Shown one piece after another: positions 54,291 to 64,000 of a stretch of 64,000 bases of DNA. Each line of letters opens with the position of its first letter. Position 1 is the stretch's first letter. A model generated the notes under the pieces. That model was not told where the DNA came from. It searched no databases and was given only the letters and a program-made list of their open reading frames with translations. This DNA is from Tulasnella sp. 424 (lineage: Eukaryota > Basidiomycota > Agaricomycetes > Cantharellales > Tulasnellaceae). Location of the stretch: contig WSUB01000040.1 in the NCBI GenBank assembly GCA_019633425.1, forward strand, positions 62,001 to 126,000, in the 5' to 3' direction. The position numbers and the translations under genes are program-made.

Positions 54291-55165
54291 CGCTTGGAAG
54301 GGTTTAGCTTAGGGTTTGTATTACAGTAAACTGGCGGTGATGAGGCCTCAGCCAAGACTTTATAGCAGCTTGAAAGAGTCATAAAGAAGCGTTTTTGCCA
54401 GCTCGGAATCCGCGATTCTGTGATGGCCGATTTTGGTGCAGAGGTCTGACCTATTTGTCAACTCGGGTCGCCGCGGCACCCTGACGAAGCGTGCCGTTCC
54501 TCCCCGCCGGCAGACGTCCACGCTCACCACATTAATCAAATCACCAAAGGCATGGCCAAGAATATCAAGCCACCAGATATTTTGCCCCAGAGACGGCTTC
54601 ATAAAATTGGTTCACTGCCTGGTGGCGGGGCGACAGCAGCCACGTCCAGGTTCGTTGGAGGCAAATGGAGCTTCACACGCGTAATGGTCCATGGACGTGT
54701 TATATACAAAAGCTAGCCCTTTAGCTCTCACAATATTTACACTGACTTCGTGGACTAATCTATCTGATTTCTGAATTCGTGTTGGTCATGGACTTCTCCT
54801 CGATATCACTAAGGCAACAATACAAAACTCTTCTTTCGGGTCACCTCAGGGGAAAAGCCAAGCGCTTCTTTCACCCCTGAATTCCGGCGAAGACGTCTCC
54901 AGATAGGTCGAAAAGGATAAACGGAGTGAAATACCGTCCCCGAGCACGTGACATTTTCTCCGAAATCTGACCTAGGCATGTTGTCTCGCCAGCCCTTCTT
55001 TATGACTTGGTGCCACCTGGAAGCGCGTGTGTCCTGAGTGCTTCGTGGCTATAAAGACTTGGCAATACCCCGAGTATCTCACCAAAAAAAAAACCCCCCT
55101 CTCTTTCGACTCTCTCTCATCAATACCGTTTATCCACCGCTCAACTACGCACCGAAGCTACCATT
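54291..55165. promoter_or_regulatory. Divergent promoter region of S0 and S1
   Basis: No gene recognised. It contains the CACGTGACA element at 54945 and a TATA-like CTATAAAG at 55049-55056 upstream of S1, with a CT-rich leader. The S0 side holds a TATA-like string near 54355. Confidence 0.5.
54945..54950 (+). promoter_or_regulatory. CACGTG element upstream of S1
   Basis: CACGTG followed by ACA, 221 nt before the S1 ATG. The same element precedes S2 (198 nt) and S3 (222 nt), with similar flanks (TCTCCGAAA after it). CACGTG is the core recognised by many bHLH factors. Confidence 0.5.
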
Positions 55166-55800
55166 ATGCATCTTACGTCGTTCATTCCCGCCGTCGCTCT
55201 TTTCTTCATTTCTGCTGTCAATGCTGGTCAAGATGACGCACTGAGTGCCCATCACCTTGTCGCCCGTTCGTCGCACCTGGCGTTGCGACAGCTCGGTGGC
55301 AACTTTGGATCATGCGATAGCAAGTGTTCTCCGGTCCAGACTAAGCTTACTGTGAGTTTTCTTATGTTCCAAAGTCTTGTGGCAAAGTATATTCAATCGA
55401 GCCAATCTCTCATCGCGCGAATAGAGCTGTGGAACAAATGTATCCTGCCTTTGCGGCTCTTCAATGTCGTCTCCTTTCCACGATTGCGCAGAGTGCGCTT
55501 ATACTCTCACCACTGATGCCACAACTAAGAGTCAGCTGATAAGCTACTATAACCGTACGTGCCATTTTTTCTCAACACGACGGGACCCCAGCTGATGTGT
55601 CGAGGGAATTAGAGTACGTTGCAGCTTGCAAGGATGCTGGATCTCCCGTCCAAGGAGATACAACTATTGGCGATGGATCTTCGAGCTCATCGTCGTCGTC
55701 ATCGACCAAGGCAAATGCTGCCGCTACCTTGTCATCTCGGTTACCTGTCGCCTTGGGGTTGCCCGTGGCTGCCGTTGCGGTTTCAGCTTTCTTTCTTTAG
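55166..55800 (+). CDS. Small secreted CFEM-like GPI-anchored protein S1
   Basis: Three exons. Signal peptide (FIPAVALFFISAVNAG), conserved HHLVARSSHLALRQ, then eight cysteines: CDSKC, CGTNVSCLC, CAEC preceded by FHDC-type spacing, and YVAACKDAGSPVQGDT. The tail is Ser-rich and ends in a hydrophobic helix (ALGLPVAAVAVSAFFL), as for GPI anchoring. The pattern C-x3-C...C-x5-C-x-C...C-x2-C...C resembles CFEM domains but with C-x2-C near the end. CFEM proteins sit in the wall or membrane and some bind haem; whether that holds here is unknown. Both introns fall at positions shared by all members. Confidence 0.78.
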
Positions 55801-56761
55801 CTGAGCCTTCCATTTTCTTGGCCGCCAAGCCTTTCCTGTCCCTAGAGTCCGGTATCTATTTGGCCTGTGATCCCCTTGCAGTCCCTGTAATTTATTGTTC
55901 GGAATCTGGCAACGGTTTTCTTGGTGCTGTGTTAGCTTAAGGTTTGGATCACAGCAAGATGTCGATGGTGAGAAGCCTGCCTTCCAAGACTTTCTTGCAC
56001 CTTAAAGAAGTCGGAAAGAAGCGTTTGTGCTGATTCCGTGACGGCCGCTGTTAATTATTTTAAGCCTGTCTTTCAGCTGGGGTCACCACCACGCACTAAG
56101 AAAGCTGCCGTTTCTCTCCGCTGACCTACGTTCCGGCCGTTACATTCATCAATTAGTCAAAGAGGCGATCAAGAACAACAGCCCGATGAATAGTCCTGAG
56201 CTGCTAGGTATAATTTCAAACCTGGTTCACTCGCTCGTGTGTGGCAATAGCACCTGTTCTGAGGGAAGAGAAACACAAACGCGTGACGGCTTATACATGC
56301 CGGTCAGTCATATCTATGCCAAGGCGACGACAAGTATGCATATGGAAACTGCCTTCGCAGACCAATCTATCTGATCAAATTCCATGTAAGTCTATTATCG
56401 ACATCTTTCCGACGTCACTAGGGCAACAATACAGAGCTCTTTTTCTGGGGTCACTCCAGAAAAACGCCAAGCGCTTCTTTCGCCCCTGAATTCCGCCCTG
56501 CTTGTCGACAGCCGTCTCAAGATTGGTTGACGCGGGGACACGGGTTGAAATGTCCTCCCCCAGCACGTGACATCTCTCCGAAACGTTGCATCGTCGACCC
56601 TTTTGTGCGACTTGCAGCGGCGACTCCAGAAACAGAGAAGAGTGTATGTTTTGGCATTTCGTGTGTATAAACCCCCAAGCCCCCCACCCCCCTCTCCTTT
56701 GACCCTCTTCACGATACAGTGCACTTATCCGCCCCACAAAACCGCGGTGAAAGCTATCATT
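55801..56761. other. Intergenic region S1-S2
   Basis: About 960 nt. The early part after S1 resembles the regions after S2 and S3 (for example TTTATCTGGCC/TTGGCCTGTGAT strings), so whole gene-plus-flank units were duplicated. The late part is the S2 promoter. No other gene recognised. Confidence 0.5.
56564..56569 (+). promoter_or_regulatory. CACGTG element upstream of S2
   Basis: Same CACGTGACA string as in front of S1 and S3, 198 nt before the S2 start; a TATA-like TATAAA follows at 56666-56671. Confidence 0.5.
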
Positions 56762-57430
56762 ATGCATTTTACGTCATTCATTCCCGCCATCGTTCTCTTC
56801 TTTGTTTCTAACACGCTGGCCATCAATGCCACCCAAGATGAAGCCCTGAGTGCCCATCAACTTGTCGCTCGCTCATCGCACCTTGAAATGCGACAGATTA
56901 GTGGTGATTTGGGAGCATGCGATACCAAGTGTTCTCCGGTCAATACAAAGACTTTCGTAAGTTTTCTTGCCTGCCAAGGTCACGTGACACGGTTAATTCA
57001 CCTGGCGCAATCCGTCATCGCACGAAATAGAACTGCGGACCAGACGTAGCTTGTCTCTGCTCCTCTTCAGTGTCCTCTCCGTTTCAAGATTGCGCAGAGT
57101 GCGTTTACGGGCTCACCACGGATGCCACACTCAAGAACCAGCTGATCAGCTCCTATATTCGTACGTACCATCCCCCGGGGGGAATGCTTTTGGAAGCCTA
57201 GCTGATACATATCGCGGGAATCAGAGTACGTTGAAGCTTGCAAAGAATCTGGAACTCCCGTCCAAGGAGATACAACTATTGGCGATAGCAAGTCGTCGTC
57301 ATCTTCATCGTCGTCGTCTTCGTCTTCGTTGACCAAGGACAACGCAGCCGTTACTTTGTCTTCTAGATTACCTGCCGCCTTAGGGTTGCCCCTGGCTGCC
57401 GTTGCTGCTTCAGCTTTCTTCTTTAGTTGA
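56762..57430 (+). CDS. Small secreted CFEM-like GPI-anchored protein S2
   Basis: Close relative of S1 and S3: signal peptide (FIPAIVLFFVSNTLA), HQLVARSSHLEMRQ, CDTKC, CGPDVACLC, FQDCAEC and YVEACKESGTPVQGDT. The Ser linker is longer than in S1 (a run of 12 Ser in [12 protein letters not shown], encoded by a TCG/TCA/TCT-rich stretch near 57290-57340). The tail AALGLPLAAVAASAFFFS ends one codon later than in S1. A possible N-glycosylation site (NAT) follows the signal peptide. Confidence 0.78.
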
Positions 57431-57764
57431 GCCTTCAACATTTTCTTGGCGGCAAGCCTTTCCTGTTCCCCGCATCCTGTATTTATCTGGCCTGTGATGT
57501 TCTTACAACCCCTGAAAACTGTTGCTGGGAGTCTGGCAATGGTCTTGGTGCTATTGCCGTTGCGGAGCTCCTACATCTGGAAGGCGAGTATCACGATGTA
57601 GCAGTGAGGCAGAGTTGGAAACTTCGGCCTCTTCGGGAACTCGACCGTGTCCCGTTGATTATCTAGCTTTCACAGGTCTCACGCCACATCCGGAAAACGC
57701 CGAGCGTCTTTTTCGCCCCTAAATTCCTCCCTTGTCGACAAAGGGGAGAAATGACCTCCCCGAA

Positions 57765-57770
57765 CACGTG
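57765..57770 (+). promoter_or_regulatory. CACGTG element upstream of S3
   Basis: Third copy of the shared element, 222 nt before the S3 start; TATAAAG follows at 57878-57884. Confidence 0.5.
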
Positions 57771-57986
57771 ACACTCTCTGTGAAACGTTGTGTCGACGAC
57801 CCATTTGTGTGACTTACAATGGCGACTCCGGAAACAAAAGAAAGGTGTACATACACTTGTGCTGGGTATTTCGTGTGTATAAAGTCTTGCCTATACCCCC
57901 TCGCTATCCATTCAAGACCTCTCTCCTTTAACTATCTCTACGATACAGTGTATCCACCCCCCAAGAACGCGGTGAAAGCTACTATT

Positions 57987-58613
57987 ATGCATTTTACGTT
58001 GTTCATTCCCACCGTCGCTCTCTTCTTTATTTCTAACTCTTTGGCCGTCAATGCCGCCCACGTTGAAGCACTGAGTGCCCATCAACTTGTCGCTCGTTCG
58101 TCGCACCTGGCGATGCGACAGATCAGTGGTAACTTTGGAGCATGCGATGACAAGTGTTCTCCGGTCAATGCTAAGCTTCAAGTGAGTTTTCTCATCTGCC
58201 AGGGTTACGTGGAAAGGTGTATTCACCAGGGACCATTCCTCACACACGAATAGAGCTGTGGGCCAGATGCAGGTTGCCTTTGCGACCCTTCAGTGTCTTC
58301 TCCGTTCCACGATTGCGCGGAGTGCGCATATGGGCTCACCACCGATGCCAAAAACAAGAACCAGCTGATCGGCTCCTATAACCGTACGTACCATTCTCCT
58401 CCAGCAATTCTGGACGCCTAGCTGATATACATAACGCGGTAATTAGAGTACGTCGAAGCTTGCCAAGCATCCGGAGCTCCCATCCAAGGAAATACAACTA
58501 TTGGTGATGGCACGTCGACCAAGTCGAATGCTGCCGCTACCTTGTCTTCTCGGTTCCCTATTGCTTTGGGGTTGCCTGTGGCTGCCGTTGCGGTTTCATA
58601 TTTCTTTCTTTAG
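57987..58613 (+). CDS. Small secreted CFEM-like GPI-anchored protein S3
   Basis: Third member of the S1-S3 subgroup: signal peptide (FIPTVALFFISNSLAVNA), HQLVARSSHLAMRQ, CDDKC, an eight-cysteine core (CGPDAGCLC, FHDCAEC) and YVEACQASGAPIQGNT. The Ser linker is very short (GTSTKS), in contrast to S2. Hydrophobic tail ALGLPVAAVAVSYFFL. Stop is TAG at 58611-58613. Confidence 0.78.
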
Positions 58614-58937
58614 CTGAGCCTTCCTTTTTCTTGATCGCCAAGCCTTTCCTTTCCTGTCCCCTGCACTGTATCCTGTAGTAATCTAGCTTGTGATGTTCTT
58701 ATAGTCCCTGTAATATATCACTGGGAATCTGGCAACTGTCTCCTTTGTGCTACGTTATTGCATAGCCGTCTCAGAGCTTCTACACCAGGATGGCGAGTAT
58801 CACGATGCACCAGTGAAAGGAGCTGTGCTCCGGCCTCTTCGGGGAACTCGAACATACGCCGCTGAGTATCTAGCTTACGCCACTCAGGGAACCTCATCCC
58901 GTCTTACTGTAAACTTTCTTACAGCGGTTGCAATCCA
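58614..58937. other. S3 downstream region
   Basis: Resembles the regions after S1 and S2 (TCTGGCAA strings, then GGCGAGTATCACGATG near 58794 as at 57580). No gene recognised. Confidence 0.45.
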
Positions 58938-59489
58938 TCATGATCTTAGGGTGGGCCAGCTTGAGAGCGTAGATGAGTCGGATGGGCACGAGCCCAATGC
59001 CGTGGAGCTTAGTCTTAAACTTTTCTCTCCCTCAGTCATATCGATATATGAAGACGGCGACGCTGAGCAGCTGGATGCCATCGTATTCTCTAAAAATCCA
59101 CCACACTGACTGCAGCTCCTTCGGTTCACCTTCTTCGTCCTTCTCACCCGGGACCTCTTCGTCTTCCGGGTTTGCGAGCCCTTCCACCAAGGCAGCCACT
59201 TGAAGCGACGCAACGGGTTTGGTTCATGGTTCGACAGCTCGAGGCACAGCGCGAGAAGCGTTTTTGAAGGGCGGTATATTGGGCTACGATACCTGATAGA
59301 TGTCAGTATCCGCATACCCCCTCGCTCCGGCAGGGGCTGAAGGAGTACCAAAAAAGGAGTGAAAGGGGGTCGGATAAAAATGTTTGATGCCTGAAGGCTA
59401 TTGTAGCGCCTCTTTGTCCAGGACTCGTCCCGTTCAAATATAGAAAGCGAAGATTGTGACATCTCTGCGGGCTCCTGCCTTCTCGGCAC
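58938..59489 (-). pseudogene. Possible fossil of an unidentified helical-repeat gene
   Basis: A 183-codon minus-strand frame looks protein-like in its first half (KTLLALCLELSNHEPNPLRR). With a single frame change near 59205 the neighbouring frame continues with QVAALVEGLANPEDEEVPG, then DEEGEPKELQSVWWIFREYD and GIQLLSVAVFIYRYD before a stop near 59040. The helical, Leu-rich and acidic character suggests an ARM/HEAT-like fragment, but I cannot name a family. It could also be chance. Confidence 0.3.
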
Positions 59490-59940
59490 GCTCCTTCAAG
59501 TTATTTCCGACGATGTGGAAGTGCTTACGTATGTTTTCGCACGCCAAGCATCTGTATCCCGGTAGATCAATCATCTTCCCCGCTTAAAGGTTCGGCTCAG
59601 TAAACACCGGTTCGCCTTGGCACTCATAGCGGCATGTTTAGGTAGGGGCATTCTTACCCCAGGGGGCGCTGGCTTTAACGGCGACGACTATGCCTTGCCT
59701 TGGATCCGATATATAGTCTCCCTTAATGCGCACTATTATGCAAGGTTCTTTCTGACTCTTTGGCGGTTGATCGTCCCGTTTTCATAATTTGGGTATGGGT
59801 AGTTTTCGTTTACCTCAGAATCATCGGTGCTATAAATCCAGGTCGCCTATACGACATCTACTTCGCATCACACTTCCCCTCATTAATCTCGCCGTCACTT
59901 TCTCTACATTCTAAATAACAAATTTAAGCGATACACCACC
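59490..59940. promoter_or_regulatory. Promoter region of S4
   Basis: No gene recognised. TATA-like TATAAAT at 59832-59838, about 105 nt before the S4 ATG, followed by a CT-rich leader. Confidence 0.45.
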
Positions 59941-60611
59941 ATGTATCTCACCACATTCCTTCCTCGCGTCGCTCTCTTCTTCCTCGCCACGTCTTCGGCG
60001 GTCGATGCCACCTCCAAAGATACCCTCGGCGTACACCAAATCATCGCTCGTTCGAATAGCCTATCGCTTCGACAGGATAAGCGATATTATCCGGCCTGCA
60101 CCTCCGTATGCGAACCTCTCGACTCTAAGATTCCGGTAGGTGGTTCACGGTCCCAATTGGTCGCTATCCTCGTCTTACCGGTGTGCATCTAGGCCTGTGG
60201 AAACAGTGACGCGTGTGGCTGCAGTTCGGAGCTGTCTACACCCTTCCACGACTGCATGGAATGCAGCTACAAACACACGACCTCTGCGTCGACCAAAGCT
60301 GAACTACTACAGGACTACAATGGTCCGTATAACCTGACTTGGGATCCTATCTTTTTGCATTTCTCACATGTCATAAAATAGAATACGTTGACGCATGCAA
60401 GGATTACGGGTACCCGATACAAGGCGATACATCTATCGACGGGGCACCGATCGTGCAGGGGTCTTCGTCTTCCTCCGCCACCGCTGCCGCCTCCTCTTCG
60501 ACCGCTTCCACAAAATCCGCTTCTAATGGAGCGAATGTACTGAGCTCTGGCTTAGTGTCTGGGGTAGCGCTTCCTTTGGCTGCAATTGCTGTATCTGCTC
60601 TCGTCCTTTAA
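59941..60611 (+). CDS. Small secreted CFEM-like GPI-anchored protein S4
   Basis: First member of a second subgroup (S4-S7). Signal peptide (LPRVALFFLATSSAVDA), HQIIARSNSLSLRQ, then CTSVCEP, CGNSDACGC with an Asp placed as in CFEM domains, FHDCMECSY, and EYVDACKDYGYPIQGDT. Ser/Ala-rich linker and hydrophobic tail ALPLAAIAVSALVL. Two introns at the family positions; the second intron (about 60325-60381) begins GTCCGT. Confidence 0.76.
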
Positions 60612-61190
60612 GTAGAGTATGGTGTCCTCGAAGTTGATCTTCCGCGAATACGCATCCCACTTTGGCGCGGTGGTTTCTATAAACTTCAATGTGTACAGGA
60701 GGGATTACGAGACCCGCTTTGCGAATGAGCCACAGGCAGCGGTGACCCACGGTTGAAAGAATCTTGTTGGACAATAGGCAATGTTACCTGCCCGACATTC
60801 TTGTTGAGGGTGTCGCCTACGTCTAGATGATCGCTCTTCACCAGTCTCCCCGTTTCCGGCGGCACCTTTCGGAATACCCGGGACCCGGCGGCGGCAAGTT
60901 TTGGTTGCTGTGCCTTAAACGGAGACCCGAATGCCTTGTCTTGGCATCCAGCCACATGAAATATTTCTCCGACATCAAATTCCCTGAACCTTTGGACGCT
61001 TCTTTATGACTCTTTTTGAAATTGTTTTGGCTGTTGGAAAGTGTTACGTTTGACTTTTTTATAATCACGAAGGTGTTTTTTTCGATGGTATAAAACCATG
61101 TCTACTACTGGCAACTGCGCTTAGCATCCATCTCCGCGACACTCCATCCGCATCCGACCCGTGACAGAAAAAGATTAATATTATAATAAT
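60612..61190. promoter_or_regulatory. S4-S5 intergenic region with duplicated promoter block
   Basis: The block near 60830-61020 (GGAATACCCGGGACCC, GCCTTGTCTTGGCAT, CTTCTTTATGACTC) recurs near 62130-62300 upstream of S6, and in part near 63600-63720 upstream of S7. TATAAAA at 61089-61095 precedes S5. No gene recognised. Confidence 0.5.
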
Positions 61191-61890
61191 ATGCATCTCG
61201 CATCGCTCCTTCCCACTCTCGCTCTTTTCGTCCTCACAGCGTTGTCAGGCGTGAACGCCGCCGCTGAAGGAACTCTTCGCCCACACCAGATCATCGCCCG
61301 TTCGCAGAGCCTTTCGATTCGACAGACCACTGGATACTATGGAGATAATGATGTCTGCTCCTACATGTGCAAACCTCTAGAAGATAAACTTGTTGTACGT
61401 GGTTCATGGTCCTACCCGATGACCGTCCTAGTCTGACCGGTGTACATACAGGCTTGTGGAGCCGACGACGCATGCGCCTGTACTTCAGAGATTTCTATCC
61501 GCTACCATGACTGTAGAGAATGTAGCTACGAACATACGGCTGATGCGAAGCGCAAAGCCAGCCACCTGGCTGAATATAAGGGTCCGTATAACCTGACTTG
61601 CATCGACCCAAGCTATCTGTCGCATTAACCACCTGGAATTCGTAGGATACCTCGACCAATGCAAGATTTCCGGGCATCCCATCCAAGATGCTCCGTCTAT
61701 CGCCGGGGCAGAGTCCGTAGGGGGGTCATCGTCCTCGGCTGCTTCGTCTGCTTCTGCCTCCGCAGCCGCCTCGTCGTCGACCGCCTCCTCAAAGTCCGCC
61801 TCTAATGGAGCAAATTCCTTGAGCTTTGGCTCGGTTTTCGGGGTAGCGCTTTCCTTAGCTGCATTCGCTGTATTCGGTCTCGTGCTTTAA
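61191..61890 (+). CDS. Small secreted CFEM-like GPI-anchored protein S5
   Basis: Signal peptide (LLPTLALFVLTALSGVNA), HQIIARSQSLSIRQ, CSYMCKP, CGADDACAC (Asp as in CFEM), YHDCRECSY and YLDQCKISGHPIQDAPSI. The Ser/Ala linker is the longest so far (SSAASSASASAAASSSTASS). The tail VALSLAAFAVFGLVL ends in TAA at 61888-61890. The second intron (about 61588-61644) begins GTCCGT, as in S4. Confidence 0.76.
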
Positions 61891-62490
61891 GTAGAATGCG
61901 ATGCCTTCGTAGTTGGTATTCCGAAAACATGTGATAATATTCCGCATGAGCGAGATACCAAGTTCAGCGTACGTTACAAGAAGTACAAACCCCGGTCTGC
62001 GAGCGAGTCACTGGTGGTGGTGATCAACCATTGCAAGCATTGTTGTTGCAATTGGACAACAGACCATGTTCCTGCCTAACGCTATCGTTGAAGGCGTAGC
62101 TTATTTCTGCGTGACCATTCTTGACTAGTCTCTTCATTTCGGGCGTATCTTCCGGAATACCCGGTATCCGAGGCGGCATATTTTGGCAGGGGGAGCCATG
62201 CCTGAAACGGAGACCAAGATGCCTTGTCTTGGCGTTCAGCTACATGAGAAGTTTCCCCGATATATGAGCCCCTTCACCTTTAAAAGCTTCTTTATGACTC
62301 GCTGTATAGCTGCTGCTGAAATTGTTACGTTGGAGGTTCCCTATAATCACGGTCGTTTCGAGGATTAGGTTGACGGTATAAAGCCATGCATGAATGCCCA
62401 ACGGCCCAACTTTGAACCCATCGCATCAACAAAAAAAGTCTTCTCACTCATCCTCTTTGAGCCTAAAAAACAGAAAGGGATAATAATACT
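61891..62490. promoter_or_regulatory. S5-S6 intergenic region with duplicated promoter block
   Basis: Second copy of the block described before S5, then TATAAAG at 62377-62383 about 110 nt before the S6 ATG. No gene recognised. Confidence 0.5.
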
Positions 62491-63247
62491 ATGTATTCCG
62501 CTTCGCTCCTTTCCACTCTCGTTCTTTTCTTCGCTACCTTGTCGTCAGGCGTCAGCGCCACCTCTGAAGGCACTCACCCGAGCCGTCCACACCAGATCAT
62601 CGCTCGCTCGCCGCATCTCTCACTTCGCGCCGGAACCCCTTGCGATGAAATATGCATGTCCTTGGATAACTCGTATTATGTGAGTGGTCTGAAACCCCCT
62701 CCATTTGAAGACTAGTAGCTCTTTGCTCACGAGGAATTTTGGCCCCTTCTCTCAATCTAGGCTTGCGGAATGATCGAAAAGTCATGCTCCTGCGCCCCCA
62801 AGTCTTCAGTACCCTTCCACGACTGTAACAAGTGCAGTTACGCGGCCAAAACCGACGAGGTGGCCAGGGCCAAACAGCTAAAAGCGTGGAACTGTTCGTA
62901 GACCCTTTCCTTTTTTCCAACCCTCTCTGACAAACCGAACTGACTCGTTCCTTGGGGTTTTAGGGTATCTTGAAGATTGCAAGGAAGCTGGATACCCCGT
63001 CCAAGGTGATACGGTCATCGCCGTCCAAGGAGCTGCAATCGTTACGGAGTCTTCGAGTTCTGCCGCTTCCACTTCCAAGTCCGCAACCTCCGTAACAGCC
63101 TCGGCCTCGGCCACTGCCACTGCCACTGCCACTTCAAATTCAATGAAGTCTTCTTCGAATGGGGCGATTGGTCTGAGCTCGGGCTCGGTTTCTAGCCTAG
63201 CGCTTCCCGTCGCCTTAATCGCCGCATATGGTCTTCTGCTTCTTTGA
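62491..63247 (+). CDS. Small secreted CFEM-like GPI-anchored protein S6
   Basis: Signal peptide (LLSTLVLFFATLSSGVSA), HQIIARSPHLSLR, CDEICMS, CGMIEKSCSC, FHDCNKCSY and YLEDCKEAGYPVQGDT. The linker contains a GCCACT hexanucleotide run near 63108-63136, coding for alternating Ala and Thr. Hydrophobic tail LALPVALIAAYGLLLL. The first intron begins GTGAGT at 62680; the second appears to use GTTCGT. Confidence 0.74.
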
Positions 63248-63959
63248 GTGGCGCATAGTAGACGATTATTTTTCGTGCGTGTGTGTTGAGGGGGGGAAGT
63301 TCCTGCCGAGTTGGTAGTTCGATACATACACATTCGGCTTCAGCGGCGTGGCTTTTCCCACTAGACGCTTCGAGAATAACACTTCCTGTCATATCTCTAC
63401 AGCAGTGATACACACCCAAGAGGCCGCAATGGCCGTCTTGCAAGACGAGGTAGGTGGTATTCATCTACCCCTTCCGGGCCGGAGGTCAGTTTGGCTTGGC
63501 GCGTGCCTTTCCCACTGTTTACCTCCACTCCGGTCGTTCCCCCGCGTAGTCAAGTTTACATCTGCCTACCGACCCTCCACGCCTAAAATGTTTACACGCT
63601 TGTGAGAAGGAGTTCGATTAGGCTTGGCACGTCTCAAGTACCCGTCCACGCAGGACAACTCGAAAACGGAGATGCGGATGCCTTGTCTGGGCATTAGCCC
63701 ACGTTGAGTGTTGAGTGGTTTCCCCGAGATCTGAGTCTAAAGCCGCCGGGAAAAAGCTTCGCTATAACTCGGTCGACCTCTCGAGTTTGCAACTCTGGGG
63801 TAGGTGGTTGACGTGTGTTGTTAGGAGTGAGGTTTTGCCTGCTATATAGTGCTCTTGCCGCAGGCTCCTTGAACACCAAAACCGGCGCCCTTTCGTCTAA
63901 ACCCGTCGATCTTTTTTCTCCCCCAACGCCTCAAACTTATAAAGTTTAATAAGCTAATT
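63248..63959. promoter_or_regulatory. S6-S7 intergenic region
   Basis: Contains a degraded copy of the promoter block of S5 and S6 (near 63655-63740) and a TATATA string at 63843-63848. No gene recognised. Confidence 0.45.
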
Positions 63960-64000
63960 ATGCACGCCGTATCGTTCTTTTCTACCATCACACTCTTTTT
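63960..64000 (+). CDS. Start of another secreted-protein gene S7, cut by window end
   Basis: ATG followed by codons for HAVSFFSTITLFF, the same kind of signal-peptide start as S4-S6 (M-x-x-x-S/T-F/L...LFF). Position and promoter layout match the array, so an eighth member is likely; the rest lies outside the window. Confidence 0.55.
   Translation, partial: MHAVSFFSTITLF

Overview
The window reads as nuclear DNA of a basidiomycete fungus, most likely a mushroom-forming agaricomycete. Genes carry many short introns (about 50-75 nt, GT...AG), protein-coding genes lie on both strands at high density, and the conserved genes are typical fungal ones (CSN2, FAB1/PIKfyve, a RhoGEF, a CAP10-type glycosyltransferase). 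No rRNA, tRNA, CRISPR array or intact transposon was recognised. All gene models were spliced by eye from reading frames and splice signals, so exon ends in the less conserved genes are provisional.

Layout. 0.2-2.7 kb: CAP10/GT90-type glycosyltransferase (+). 4.0-6.0 kb: two, possibly three, tiny minus-strand genes for single double-stranded-RNA-binding-domain (dsRBD) proteins. 8.2-10.3 kb: COP9 signalosome subunit 2. 10.6-18.4 kb: FAB1 phosphatidylinositol-3-phosphate 5-kinase (FYVE, CCT-like and PIPK domains). 18.8-31 kb: an accessory region made of repeated units. It holds two 95-residue dsRBD genes, an apparently intact gene fusing a TKL-like protein kinase to a C-terminal dsRBD, a second copy of that fusion that has lost its catalytic core, and a scrap of a third kinase copy. 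31.8-39.4 kb: LRR-DH-PH RhoGEF. 39.7-48 kb: a tandem triplication of a DUF1770/Atg43-like gene (one intact, two broken) and a DUF7330-like gene (three intact), with scraps of the neighbouring oxidase start at two unit junctions and an assembly gap in the middle unit. 48-53 kb: two tandem L-amino-acid-oxidase-like flavoenzymes. 53.6-64 kb: eight small secreted, cysteine-patterned, serine-rich, probably GPI-anchored proteins, the last cut by the window end.

The most unusual system is the dsRBD/kinase cluster. Exon sizes (7, 74-80, 52 and 155-158 nt) and intron phases are shared between stand-alone dsRBDs and the C-terminal domains of the kinases, so they form one family. The fused kinase keeps the Lys, catalytic-loop Asp, DFG and APE residues and a dsRBD with a GPxH loop. 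Kinase plus dsRBD recalls vertebrate PKR in reversed order and with a different kinase class. A dsRNA-sensing or RNA-silencing-linked role is inference only.
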